A stretch of DNA of 64,000 nt. Source: Echinarachnius parma. Its lineage: Eukaryota > Echinodermata > Echinoidea > Clypeasteroida > Echinarachniidae. This document shows, piece by piece, positions 46,690 to 58,385 of this stretch. How positions within the stretch are numbered: position 1 is the stretch's first letter; each line of letters opens with the position of its first letter. The notes beneath the pieces are model-generated. The model did not search any database. It had not been told where the DNA came from and saw nothing but the letters and a program-made list of their open reading frames with translations. Position numbers and translations under genes: made by a program. The stretch is from assembly GCA_037951105.1 (NCBI GenBank), contig JBAMJV010009021.1, positions 1-64,000 on the forward strand, written 5' to 3'.

Positions 46690-47221
46690 AACTATTTTTT
46701 GTGAGATAATGAAACACTGAGGTGTCAAATTTGAAAGAGCTTAATGTTTTATTGACAAAATAAACTTTATTTGATCAAAGTCGGTTCAGAAATGGCTGAA
46801 ATATCCATAATTATAACCATTTGTAATAAATGTGGGGCCCCACAATTATTAGAGAATTTTGAACCAGCCGTTACAATTTTGTTTTAAATGCTTCCTCTCT
46901 TCAAACATTTACAACAGATTTTTTAAATAGTTGTTGATTATGTCTCTATCGAATCACCTTTTCAATAAAACACCACATCCACAATATTTTTTTTAATTAA
47001 AAATGGATGAAACCAATGAGTTTTGAGAGAGTGCCCTTTTGAGTTTTAACGGCTCTTTTTTTATGATAACAGGCTTTTTACTTAGTCATTTGTAATTTTG
47101 TATTCCCTGCGAGCATGGTGGAGTTATAACTGTTAGTTTGTAATGTAATGGTGTAGTTTTTGGTTACTAAAATTCAGTTTGACCACAACTGTACTCTCTT
47201 TACAAAAACTCATCTATCCTT
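46690..47221. mobile_element. MITE, AGGGATAGTTGAGTT family, left end lost
   Basis: Ends at TTAA (47222-47225) with ACTCATCTATCCTT. The interior matches 18194-18708 and 48694-49243 (GCATGGTGGAGTTATAACT). The left terminus is not recognised. Confidence 0.75.
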
Positions 47222-47332
47222 TTAAAGGTAATGTTCTACTTTTGCACTTGTTCGTAATACTATAGGTTGATTGGATCGTAAGATCATTATCATGATAAAG
47301 CACCTTTACAAAATTGAATTTATGTCGCGCAG

Positions 47333-47683
47333 GTGAAGTTGACCTGAAGATGGCACTGAGCATCGGCTCTCGTCTGAAGACACGAATCTACAACACCGTG
47401 GTCGAACCGGCCGCCGCTCAGTTAGACCTGTTCCGTCAACATCTAACGTCAATGAAGAAGCAGAAAACAATCAACAACAATTACGGCCTTGATGACATCG
47501 AGTTCGATTACAGACAGCAGACGGTCGAGGAGTATCTCGATGACGAGAGAAATCGTGACGTCAAATACCACTTCATCAGTTCCATCGAGTCCATGTGTCA
47601 CATTGCGAACTTTGGTGACGTCATCGAGACTCTCTGCCGTAGTTTAGAAGATGGAGGCGTGCTGCTCATTCAACTTGACTCGA
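47333..47683 (+). pseudogene. HNMT-like C exon 2
   Basis: 351 nt between CGCGCAG and TCGA|GTAAGT, open in the homologous frame (GEVDLKMALSIGSRLKTRIY), two codons longer than in copy A. Unreadable in frame with exon 1 because of the deletion there. Confidence 0.85.
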
Positions 47684-48006
47684 GTAAGTATTCCTTTTCC
47701 TGAATTTAATAGTGTAGGACAGATTCCTGAATCAGATGCGCAGTGTTGTATACAGTGTTTCTACAGTGTTTCTACAGTGGCAACGTGTCTTGTAGTCCGA
47801 AAAATCAGCCAATGTTTCGAGGGTTCTTTCACGATTTTCAACTATTCACCCACGGGATATATATAGGGGTGGATAGTATGACGTCATTATATTAAAGGAG
47901 AAACCATATACCGAGTTGGATTTTGCTAACTACTTTTCTCTTACCTGGCCATTATGCACACCGGTTTTAACTGCAGTGCGCACTATTTATCCCGTATCTA
48001 TTTTAG

Positions 48007-48365
48007 ACATGAGTACTTGGGATGCGGCGATGCAAACCTACCCACAACTCATGGACACGCCCGACATCGGAGGGGACACCATTCGGCGGTTCCTCGACGA
48101 ACGCCCGATCCCTTACGAAGTTTCCCGAATGGACGTTCGGGTGGATATCACGCGATGCGTGCCTTCCGATCCTCGAGAACTTCGGGAAGAAGACAGTCTG
48201 GTGTTAGATAGTCTTACAATGACGAAGAATTTCGCCAGCTCCGCTCCACGGGACTTGTACCAGGGGGTTATAGAGCTGCTAAATTCGGGCAGATGCACGG
48301 AAAAGGGAGAAGATGGGAAGATCCTTTTCAAAGATTTCCGAGAGAGTCTAGTTATCCAAAATTAA
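48007..48365 (+). pseudogene. HNMT-like C exon 3
   Basis: 359 nt after TCTATTTTAG. Reads MSTWDAAMQTYPQLMDTPDI, then IPYEVSRMDVRVDITRCVPS and NFASSAPRDLYQGVIELL, ending DFRESLVIQN and TAA. Open and well conserved. Confidence 0.87.
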
Positions 48366-48693
48366 TTAAAGGGATAGTACAGTTTGGGTTTAGAGGGCGC
48401 TATTAAAAAAATAACGAATTTGTGAGGTAATGGAAAATAAGTGCATTTTTTGGAAGAGCGCGTGATTTTAAAGAGAAAACAAACTTTATATGTTTACAAA
48501 AGAGCTGATCCGATTGGAAGAAATGTGGGGCCTGTAATTTTTAACGCGATATTATTTCATTTTCTACTTTGACCTTCTATTTATAAAATGGCAATTGCAT
48601 TCATGTTTCTATGGCAATATGCTGTATTTAGAGTTGGGTGAATATACATGTGTATATATCACCATCAAGACATAGACAACGCATTTACTTTAA

Positions 48694-49243
48694 AGGGATA
48701 GTTGAGTTTTGGTAAAGAGAGTACAGTTTTGGTCAAACTGAATTTTAGTAACCAAAACCTGCACTATTACATTACAAACTAACAGTCATAACTCCACCAT
48801 GCTCGAAAAGAATAAACAATTACAAATGACTAACTAAAAAGCCTGTTATCATTAAAAAAAAGAGCCGTTAAAACTCAACAGGGCGCTCTCTAAAAAACTC
48901 ATTGGTTTCAACCATTTTAAATAAAATATTGTGCATGTGATGTTTTGTTGAAATAGTGATTAGATAGAGAGATAATCAACAACTATTTAATTTTTGAAAA
49001 GAGGAAGCATTAAAACAAAAAAAATAACGGCTGGTTCAAAATTATTGAATAATTTTGGGGCCGCACAATTACAAATGGTTATGTTTATGGATATTTCAAC
49101 CTTTTCTGAACCGATTTTGATCAAATAAAGTTTATTCTGTCATTTAAATTGTATGCTCTTTTAAATTTGACACTCAGTTTTTCATTATCTCACAAAACAA
49201 ATATTTTGTGTAGCGCCCTCTATACCAAAACTCAACTATACCT
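48694..49243. mobile_element. TTAA-flanked MITE, AGGGATAGTTGAGTT family
   Basis: TTAA at 48690-48693 and 49244-49247; ends AGGGATAGTTGAGTTTTGGT and ACCAAAACTCAACTATACCT. 550 bp. A broken relative starts just upstream at 48369. Confidence 0.88.
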
Positions 49244-50796
49244 TTAACCTTCTCAAGAGTCAAGACTTTGTTTTGGTATCGAATGCATTTTCCATATACT
49301 AGTACCCCTGCGAGCCGGAATTAATGGGTTGAAGGTAAATTTTCTCCCATGGGATGCAAGTCTCGTAAATTTGTAAATACAAATAGAAATGATAGAGTAC
49401 ATGATATCATATATTTTTTATTAGAAGTGGTGGTGTTGTTTAGACGCTTTGGTATTTCGGGGATGTTTTTTTTTTTTAGGTTTTGAGTCTATTAACTTTC
49501 CTTATTGATAAGCATGTTAGTATAATTGTAATAATATATGTCATGATCTCGGCATTTTACAATAATTAGAGCGTGTAAAAAAAACATTGATAAGATGTTT
49601 TAATAAAATACTAATTTATTTTTATTTTATCTATTTGGTGAAGAGGTACAATTATGAATTTAACTTTGAAATATAATTTTAAAAATACGGTATTGGTTAA
49701 TTATTGGTAGATGTCAAGAATTATGCAGCAAACCTTATCATGATAAGGCAGTTATTATCACCATCATCATCGTCATCATTTTTATCATCGTCATCATCAT
49801 CATCATCATCATCACCATCATAATCTTTTAAGTTGTTATTATCATCATTACTTTAATTTAGTAGGCGCAAAGTAAGGGCAAAAGAAGCTCTGTATACGTA
49901 TACTACTTCATATAGCTGTCATGTGATATGTAGTAATCTACTAATATAAATATGAAATTCATCATCGACTTCGTCGTCGTCATCATCATCGACTTTGTCG
50001 TCATCATCATCATCATCATCATCAAAGTTGTTTATTGTCAAGTTAATGTTAACATTACTGTGCATAGTGACCACCTGAGGGAAACATGAACGGTGGCCAC
50101 TGTAGACAGGTGACCGCTATAGACAGGTTAAATAATAACAGTTTCTCTTTGCAGGGGATCAGTTTTGGTGGCCACTATAGCCGGGCAGATTGGCTGCTAT
50201 AGACAGATGGCCGCTAAGACAGGTTTGACTGTAGGCTCAAAGTAAAGGCAAACGAAACGTGCTGCTTCGATATAGCTGCCCTGTATTATAGTGTTTATGT
50301 ACTAATCTACTAATATAAAATTTCGCGAGAGATTTTTGATTGTGTGATTTTAATCAGAACAGAGTTCATAATATTATGTGATAAAAATACAAAATTATTT
50401 AATAAAAACCTATCGCTATATTTAAGATGAAATATTTCAATTCATAACCTGTTTCCGTAAGAAAGTTTATTTCCTTTGTTTTGTACCATTATATTAATGA
50501 CGGAATTTTAACTCATTGCTTTTGGTATACTTTTATATATGTACATGCAGTTTTGTTGTTGGTATACTATACACAGATTTCACAAGGTAATGAATTTCAC
50601 AAGGTAATGAATATACCTAAAACACAGACACATATAAAGCGGCATATATTTTAATATATACATGTAGGCCTACACCTGTTTGCTGATATAGTTAGTTTGT
50701 TATTTGAGCATTGAATTATGTTAATTAGGAACAGGATAGCTTGTGGCAAGATCATATTGCAAGGAATACGCATATAGTAAGCACATAATTACCGTT
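49244..50796. other. Intergenic DNA with (ATC)n and a mariner-like fragment
   Basis: ATC/CATC microsatellites at 49755-49820 and 49975-50025. A 175-bp fragment (50057-50230) shares TATAGACAGG and GGTTTGACTG with the MITE at 54779-54977. No gene seen. Confidence 0.65.
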
Positions 50797-50930
50797 GGTA
50801 AAGGCGATGGCACAAACTATCACTTCCGAGGCAATCTGGATGTAGCTATCTTTCCGAAGCGAAGCTGAGGAAAGATAGCGTATACATTCAGATCGCCGAG
50901 GAAGTGATAGTTTGCCATCGCCTGAAACCA
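50797..50930. mobile_element. Short hairpin element
   Basis: Arms GGCGATGGCACAAACTATCA and TGATAGTTTGCCATCGCC, with CTATCTTTCC/GGAAAGATAG nested inside. About 130 bp. Confidence 0.7.
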
Positions 50931-51165
50931 AAAGGTGATTATTTGCTTTATATTCCTCATCGGACTTCTTCTACTTCTAGATCTAGTACTAGTCTACTGT
51001 TACTGTGTTACTAGGTTTGATCTACTTACCAATATGTTATTCCATGACAATTCCATAACAGTTCAACATGCAAATTCTTTTCACCCCTGTTCGCACAATT
51101 GGTCATAATGTCGATGAAATTTAAAACTTTACATTGTAGTCCACAAGGAGAGTCCTGGACCTGGT

Positions 51166-51623
51166 CTAGACTAGACTGTCTTGAATCGTGTTCATGTCGG
51201 TTTCACGGACAGGTATATGATGTTTTACATTGGCTTTCCCCTCTTCCTTGAGTTTCTGAAGAACAGTTTTGAACACTCGACCAGGTTTCGCAAAGTTGGT
51301 ATCCTTGATAATGTCTATGTCTCGCAAATTCAAAAAATGTCTCTGCAGACCCAATACCTCAAAGCTCGTAGAGATTTCTTACTGTATGACTCACCATTTC
51401 GCGATTTCACACCAGCATACAATCTCCCCAACACTTGGTCTAGCGCTTTCAAGTCCATGTCAGACAGTTTGTCAAAATGTATGATTCCAGCATCGCAATA
51501 ATCTTGGATCACTTTCAGGCTGAACTTAAGTTGTCGCTTTGTATTTTTACTTTCACTCTCAAGTAAAAACGTGTCCATTTCATCCTCATCAAAAAGCTCA
51601 AACCTTACGTTTGTGGCCGCCAT
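51166..51623 (-). pseudogene. Crypton/KIAA1958-like recombinase-domain remnant, frameshifted
   Basis: The minus-strand frame begins MAATNVRFELFDEDEMDTFL. It contains LDQVLGRLYAGVKSRNGESY and SKKSLRALRY, then moves to another frame near 51340 (GLQRHFLNLRDIDIIKDTNF, VFKTVLQKLKEEGKANV). This order, a SAM-like N-terminal region with a YSxxSLRxLRxGLQRH pattern, is typical of Crypton tyrosine recombinases and their KIAA1958-like relatives in animals. The frame ends at 51166 before any catalytic Arg, His or Tyr of the C-terminal domain. A broken, truncated mobile gene or a gene fragment; no function is claimed. Confidence 0.72.
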
Positions 51624-51759
51624 TTTAGTAGAGCAACAGAACGAGCAATTAACAGCAAACGGTGTAATCAGTATAGGGTGTAATGTACGATACGTATATA
51701 CAGTGCATAGCGTGCAGTGTACTACCGTATGCACAACGAATACAATTCAATTTGTAATT

Positions 51760-52012
51760 CGCGCGCATAGAGTTATCGCGCCGGTACGGAATTTGAGTGG
51801 CCACACACTCCACGTTAAATTCAATGCAACCGTGGAGTGTAGATAGTACTTTACCAATTATCTAGTGAGTGCAACGCACTTTCGCCCAAGATATCTACAC
51901 AGTGTAACAAAGTTTTCTTCTCCCATCAATGATGGGCGAAACTATGTTTCATCACGTGATTAACTTTTGACCAATCGTAGAGCAAGATTCTTAGTATGTG
52001 GAATATAATAGA
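51760..52012 (-). promoter_or_regulatory. Upstream module of the Crypton-like remnant, repeated at the right edge
   Basis: About 250 bp directly upstream of the remnant. Read on the minus strand it includes GATTGGTCAAAAGTTAATCA, CACGTGATGAAA, AAGTGCGTTGCACTCACTAG and GCGCGATAACTCTATGCGCG. The same order occurs on the plus strand at 63793-64000. It could be the element's promoter/5' end or an independent repeat. Confidence 0.6.
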
Positions 52013-54396
52013 ATATATTATATGACTTAGTAAAATACGAGTCATTGATTGGCTCAACACAGTCACGCGATTGCGATAATATTTTGTTATATTACACGGC
52101 AGGTGTTATATTACATGGGGCACGCTGCAAGAGAGATTGTATAATGACGGCACAATGAGAGAGGGGGATTCTATTATGACGTCACAACACTTCAAAAAGC
52201 CACATTTTCTAATCGAGCTCAGAAAGGCTGAAATTTGTCAGGAAAATCATGGAATGTTCCCTCGAGATTTGAAATGCTATTTTAAATCCATCGGAGATGA
52301 ACATTCTGTGATATTCCCTCCACCACCAGTTAACATCTGTATAATAATGTTAAGGGACCAGCATAAAATGAAATGTATGTGAGGTTTGGGCGATTGTATT
52401 ACGTATATATGTGAAGTCCTGTGTGTGGTCGGATTGTTTTTTGTCCTTTTAGTGGGGATGGGGCATGTGCCCTCATGCCACCCCCCCCCCCCCCGAGCTA
52501 CGCCAGTGCGTATGTGTGTGTATGACAAATGGTTGTTTTGTTCTGTTTGTGGCCAGTTGTGAATGATATACATGCATCAATTTATGTCTTAAAAAAAATA
52601 ACAAAACAAAATGTCGCTAGATAATCCAAATCATAAATGATGTACAATATTTTAATAGCAAACATTTCAATAGCATTTCATCATCACATCAAGAAAGAAA
52701 AAAAAACATTTCAAGAACTACACAATAATCTCCTTTTTTTCAATAATTAATCTAGACCAACTCACTGAACTGGAAACATGTGGATGGGACAAGTGCATTG
52801 TGATAATGACGCTGAACTTCCAACCACCTAGATTAAATGCTTTTGTGAATACAGTGAATAATATGCGCATCGTCTTGTCAATCACGCAACAGACTGTTTT
52901 GGGGGTTTGTTCGGGGGCATCCATACACCACCAAACTGTTCCCCTCCCCCTAAAGTGCTAGGCTGGAATGCTCCTAAGGAAGTAGAAAATGTGCACTTTG
53001 TTGATGGGATTGATTGCAGTGCGTATCCGATGACCAAAGTATTAATGATGCACCATGAGCATAGAAAGAAAGACGGAATTGCGCTATACAGTCTATTGTA
53101 TTAGTCACCGTTATTATTGATTTATTATTATTATTATTAACATTATTATTATTATTATTACCATTAAAGAAAACCCAACAATACTAACCAACAAACAAAA
53201 GTGTCTCAATTTAATAAGCACGATCCCTGGTAGTTACATCAGAATGAATGCATAGCTCTTTCCGCATGTTTCCAGTTCAGTGAACTATAACCGCATGTGT
53301 AGGCCTACTGGGTGTGTATTCCATGCAACGACATATACACATGCATTAACCACCATCTAGATGATTACACGTACAAGTAAATGTATAATATCAAATACTA
53401 CAAGTTTTTTTTTACAATTTATAGACATTTTGATGGAAACAAGTATAAATTTAGAAATTTGGATGGAAAGAGTAGTACATTTAGAAATTTGGATGGAAAC
53501 AAGTATACATTTAGATATCTGGATGGTAAGAAGAATACATTTAGAAATTTGGATGGAACCGAGAGTACATTTTGGCATAGAAAAACGTCATAATCAAGGT
53601 AATTAGATTTGCATAATAAGAATATGAAAGTAACAAAGGCAATGAACGATGAATGGAAAGTCGAGAATTCGTTCGCAGCTAGCAAATAGAAAATGTATGC
53701 AACAATGATAACAGCACATACAAGAAAACACACACATACTGTACTTGCATATATGCATACAGTAATATTATAGTTAACACAGTAATGTAATGTTAGAATC
53801 ACTCGTAATAACCATCTATTGACTATACATTTGTTGTGTAACACATGACAATGCTTGATTACAGTTATCATAAAGACACATTACCTAATAAATTTTCTCC
53901 TTATAAACACGTCACATATTTGGCATAGAAACAAATGTAACATTACAATACATGTATGAGAATATTACACATAATTCAGAGAATCTTTCAGTAATACTAA
54001 TTATCTAATGCCAATTACATCACTGACTATAGTACATATCAATGCTCAAAGTCAACTATTTTTTTCCCCTAGCGGCCCTACCGGGCAAGTCAAATCAAGA
54101 CAATGAAAGTCTTGGTGGCCAAAAACTGGGTTCAGGTGACCCCAAAACAAAGACAATTATTAGATCAAACACTGACACCGTGAGCAAATAAAATTTGACA
54201 TAAATTACAATTGGATGGCCCCAAGCTCATTTTGCTGGCCCTGGGCCAGTGGGCAAGTTCCATATTAAGCCCTGACACAGATCCAAGGTGGATACAAGCA
54301 CGGGCGTAGACGATGATCTATTCATTCATCCCCCCCCCCCCAGTTGAATGGGTATTACGTAAGTCGCTACGCCCGTGGATACAAGAATACTGTACG
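52013..54396. other. Intergenic DNA, no gene recognised
   Basis: AT-rich. Contains a hAT-like end (CCCCCGAGCTACGCCAGTG, near 52485-52508), ATT repeats at 53110-53165 and four tandem TTTAGAAATTTGGATGGAA-type units of about 30 bp (53447-53570). Short frames across these show no family resemblance. Confidence 0.55.
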
Positions 54397-54401
54397 AGCC
54401 C

Positions 54402-54636
54402 TACTAATTAGCGCGAACAAGTGCAAACAAGCGCAAACATTTACTGCGAACAACTTAAGCCCAAACTAATTTACTGCGAACAAGCGCGAATGGGATTTAC
54501 TGTCAACAAATTTGTTTGCAGTAAATCCCGTTCGTACTTGTTCGCAGTAAATTTGTTTGCGCTTACTCAATCGATATGTATTTTTATATCGATGGCTTAT
54601 TCGCGCTTGTTCGCAATTGTTCGCGCTAATTAGTAC
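54402..54636. mobile_element. Inverted-repeat MITE, TACTAATTAGCGCGAACAA family
   Basis: Ends TACTAATTAGCGCGAACAAG and TTGTTCGCGCTAATTAGTA; interior GCAAACAAGCGC/TTTACTGCGAACAA words in both orientations. About 235 bp. Confidence 0.85.
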
Positions 54637-54778
54637 GACTGTACTGTGCTATTAAGAATATTGGAACTACCTTTGTGCATTCTAGCCATTTATTGAATTG
54701 AACTGAATCAAATATAGGTTACACCTTTGAAAGGGTGAAGCTATATCTCACTCATTGTATAAGATCTAGAACATAATA

Positions 54779-54977
54779 CAGTCAAACCTGTGTATAGTGA
54801 CCATCCAAGTGAAAACAAGAACAGTGGCCATGGTAGACAGGTGACCTTCATAGACAGGCTCCATAATATTGTTTTGCTCTGCAGGGATCACTTTTGATGG
54901 CCACTTTCTAGGCAGGTTGGCTGCTATAGATTGGTGGCTGTTTTCATTGGGTATATATCGGGTGTCGGGTTTGACTG
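54779..54977. mobile_element. TA-flanked mariner-like MITE, 199 bp
   Basis: Ends CAGTCAAACCTGTGTATAGT and CGGGTTTGACTG, with TA on both sides (54777-54778, 54978-54979). Related to 17847-17996 and 50057-50230. Confidence 0.85.
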
Positions 54978-55235
54978 TATTTTGACCCCCCCATGCAAAG
55001 AATTGTATACAATATTACTATGAACGCTGATCAATAGTTTAGTGAGCTAATAAATTAGAGAATTTCTGTAGCAACACAATCTTTCGCTGATCGATTATTG
55101 GAAGAAAGTTGATTCTTACTGTTCAATATCATGTGATATTTTCAAGACACACAGAAGGGAACCGTAAGAAATTACTGAACGAATATCTGATGTACAAATA
55201 TGATATTAAGTGTAAACAGACACATTAAGCATGGG

Positions 55236-55550
55236 GGGGGGTGTGTCACAAAGATCCTAAGTTGAACTTAACTCTAAGTTGGGACCTAGCTATTATGGAA
55301 AGCCATCTGTAGCCTTGGAATAAAATATATTCAAAAGCAAAAAAAAAAAAAAAAACAAGAATTTTAGACTTTCCATAAATTTTACATCAAGAACATGAAA
55401 GCTCCTTGATAATAGAAAATACTAATGATTTGAATCAACATTTTATGCTTTTGAAAAAGGACTTTTACAACGATTTTTCAAAGAAACTAGTAGCTTTCCA
55501 TACTTTTTAAGTCCAACTTAGAATCTTTGTGAAACACCCCCCCCTGGGCT
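55236..55550. mobile_element. MITE, GGGGGTGTTTCACAAAGAT family, copy 1
   Basis: Ends GGGGTGTGTCACAAAGATCC and TCTTTGTGAAACACCCCCCC, with AAGTTGAACTTAACTCTAAG and its counterpart inside. Diverged copy of the next element; fragments at 23330-23365, 26690-26780 and 59400-59450. Confidence 0.78.
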
Positions 55551-55922
55551 CCCATGATGAGACTAGCTGCAACTATTCTCATGCGCACTTCCAACATTTT
55601 GAGCTTGTTCAGAACTGTGAAACAGTATTAATGCTTGGGACCAAGCCCTCTCACGCGATGCACTGCACTGCACCGTTTCTCCTTCCGTTTCTTATCCCTT
55701 TGACATCCGGGAGACACTAGCGGATACCAGCAGGAAACAAAACGATGTGGACCAAGTTCGGAATGGACTAGTAGGATACTTTTGATTTCGGCTCCTTTTC
55801 GAGTGGATGGGCAACAGATGGAACTTCAAATTTTGCTAGATACGGACCGTCTCGCCACATTTTGGTCGGATAGGAAACGGAAGGAGAAACGGTGCAGTGG
55901 CACTAGGCCACTAGACACATCT

Positions 55923-56269
55923 AGGGGGTGTTTCACAAAGATCCTAAGTTGATCTTAGCACTAAGATGGTCATAAATATTATGGAAAGCCAATAGTGTCT
56001 TGAAACAGTTTTATAAAAGTTATGTTGAAATGCATAAAATGTTGATTCAAATCATATATATTTTCTAATTATCAAAGAGATTCATAATCTTCACATGAAA
56101 TTCATGAAATCTCTTTGATAATTAGAAAATATATATGATTTGAATCAACATTTTATGCATTTCAACATAACTTTTACAAAAATGTTTCGAGACACTAATG
56201 GCTTTCCATAATATTTAAGACCATCTTAGTGCTAAGATCAACTTAGGATCTCTGTGAAACACCCCCCTG
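55923..56269. mobile_element. Near-perfect hairpin MITE, GGGGGTGTTTCACAAAGAT family, copy 2
   Basis: Left GGGGGTGTTTCACAAAGATC, right inverse GATCTCTGTGAAACACCCCC. The arms are almost identical for about 165 bp up to a small loop near 56085-56110, so this copy inserted recently or its arms are homogenised. Confidence 0.9.
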
Positions 56270-58350
56270 GACTGGTATATGCCTTGTGATAGTACAATGC
56301 ATTGGGCAAGCATACATAATACAATGTGCCATTGATTAATATTGATTATTAATTGTTTTGAACATTTTGATGACCTTTATCTTTTACGGCAGGAACAAAT
56401 AAACATATTACAATTAAAGGACCTACAGAATACAACGTACTTTGACACTTATTCCATAGTTGATGACTTGTAAAATAGGTCTGCCGAAAAAAAAATCCAT
56501 GAAAATAAACACAGTAGTGATTTAAGACTAATTTTCTGATGCCAAATCTCATTTAGCAGCCAATTTACGCCCCACCCACATTTAGGGTCCAGAATCGGCA
56601 GCGTGATTGACATGTGATTGACAATTCATTGGCTTACGTCATGACGCGTCATCTACAGAATTTAGTTCATTAGTCCGTTCTTTAGATGACGTCACATTTT
56701 TGCGATTTAAAAGGGGCGTTCCCAGGACAATTAGATATTTACTAATTACCCCAATATTGATTGATTTCATGAGAAATGACTGCCAATTTCTTTTTCTTCA
56801 GGAAAAATTACGTATAGAGAGCCGAATTGTGAAAATTAGGCCATCTAGACGCTGTAGTCCCTTTAAGATAACAATCTGTTTAACTAGGAAAAAACAACAT
56901 TCTAAATTCACAATCTTCAGTTTAACCATTTTTTTTTCTGAACATGAATATAAATACCACTACATTCCTGATTGCAAAACATAATATAAATTGAAAAAAA
57001 GAAAAAAAAGATATTTGTGAATATTACATTATTAACTGACAAAAGAAAAACAAAATCTCCTAAAATAAATAAATGAAAAGATATTTTAGCCAATTCAAGA
57101 CTATTTGAATTTGGAATAACATGTATTCTCCATAGGCTGGAACCATTCTTGGAAAGCTACATAGAATGAAGTATTCAAACATAAACAATGCAGCAACGAT
57201 CGTCTACCTCTTATAGAAAATATGCTACAAATGTCTAACTCTTTGTTTGAAATGATGGTGCAACGCTTTATGGATGGAAGTTGTTAGATTAACATAATTA
57301 TTATGATCACAGGTTAACTTCAAGGCATTTTTTGTAGGCAGGCTAGGCACATCATAGATTTGAAGAAAAAAATGAGAGCTTGACTAACTATCATTTCAGT
57401 GACTGCTTGAGAAAAAAAGGACTTCATACACATATAGAGTGGTCAAGTGTGACGTCATCAAAAACCTATTTTTAGAATTTCCAAATTTGAAATTTATTTT
57501 CCGAAAGAGCATACAAAATAATGTCCAAATGTTGACTATCAATCGAATATGAATTGGCTTTATACCGTTACGAACCAGAGCAAAATAACAGTGATTTCAT
57601 ATTGAAATCTATTTATTCGGATGGTCATATCTCGGCCAATTCGTCACATATTTGATTGGTTTTCGACCTTTGGGTATTATTTGTTATGCTTTTTCGGAAA
57701 ATGAATTTCAAATTGATAAATTCAAAAAATAGATTTTTATGATGTTACAGCTTTGGTACTCTATAGACTTGGAACATTAAAAACAAAACAGCTGTTCATG
57801 ATGCATAACAAGACCATTGGAGAATATGAAGAACAAGGGTTGACCTAACAAGACTGGGGTAGATATACCGCGAGACAAAATGTGACCGGCTATAGCAAAA
57901 CCGGGCACTTGTCGGTAAAAATGAAAATGTAGATTTCCATACCATTACGAAGGCCTCATCACAAGCTTTCGTTTGATGCTTTGTTCTAACTAATTGGTCA
58001 ATAATTGGCAAAGATATGATTGTTTCAATTTTACAATCGTACATGTAAGTCTTTTACACACATTATGTGAACTTGAAATGCCTATTTCTTCAAAACATGA
58101 ATTACCGACAAGTGCCGGGTTTTGCTATCGCCCGTCACAAATATGATATCATCCATTCGTAAATCCGATTGTTGCAGGAGCGGCAAAAATTGATGACAAA
58201 CGGATGAAGAAAAAAACAAAGTCAAAACAGATACTTAACCTGTTGACCTAAAAAAAACGCTGGGGTACATTGGCTGCGAGACAAAACTATTTCATCTATC
58301 TGTAAATCTGATCGTAGCTAAAGCGGCACAAAGAGGGAAGGCTGAGGGCT
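56270..58350. other. DNA downstream of DAW1, no gene recognised
   Basis: AT-rich with no recognised exon or complete element. Two ATCCATTCGTAAATCCGAT/ATCTATCTGTAAATCTGAT stretches (58150, 58295) are diverged repeats. It may include the DAW1 3' UTR near 58300-58350. Confidence 0.5.
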
Positions 58351-58385
58351 TCACCGCCAGATCCGGCATGTGTTATCTTTGCTAC
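58351..58385 (-). CDS. DAW1: DAW1 last exon, 35 nt
   Basis: After the acceptor TTTTGCAG, in phase 1, reads [11 protein letters not shown] and TGA, the family C-terminus. Too short for ORF prediction; identified by homology and phase. Confidence 0.9.

Noticed and set aside
52137..52382. 81-residue plus-strand frame
   Set aside because: No conserved motif, no splice context, and it ends beside a repeat; not supported.
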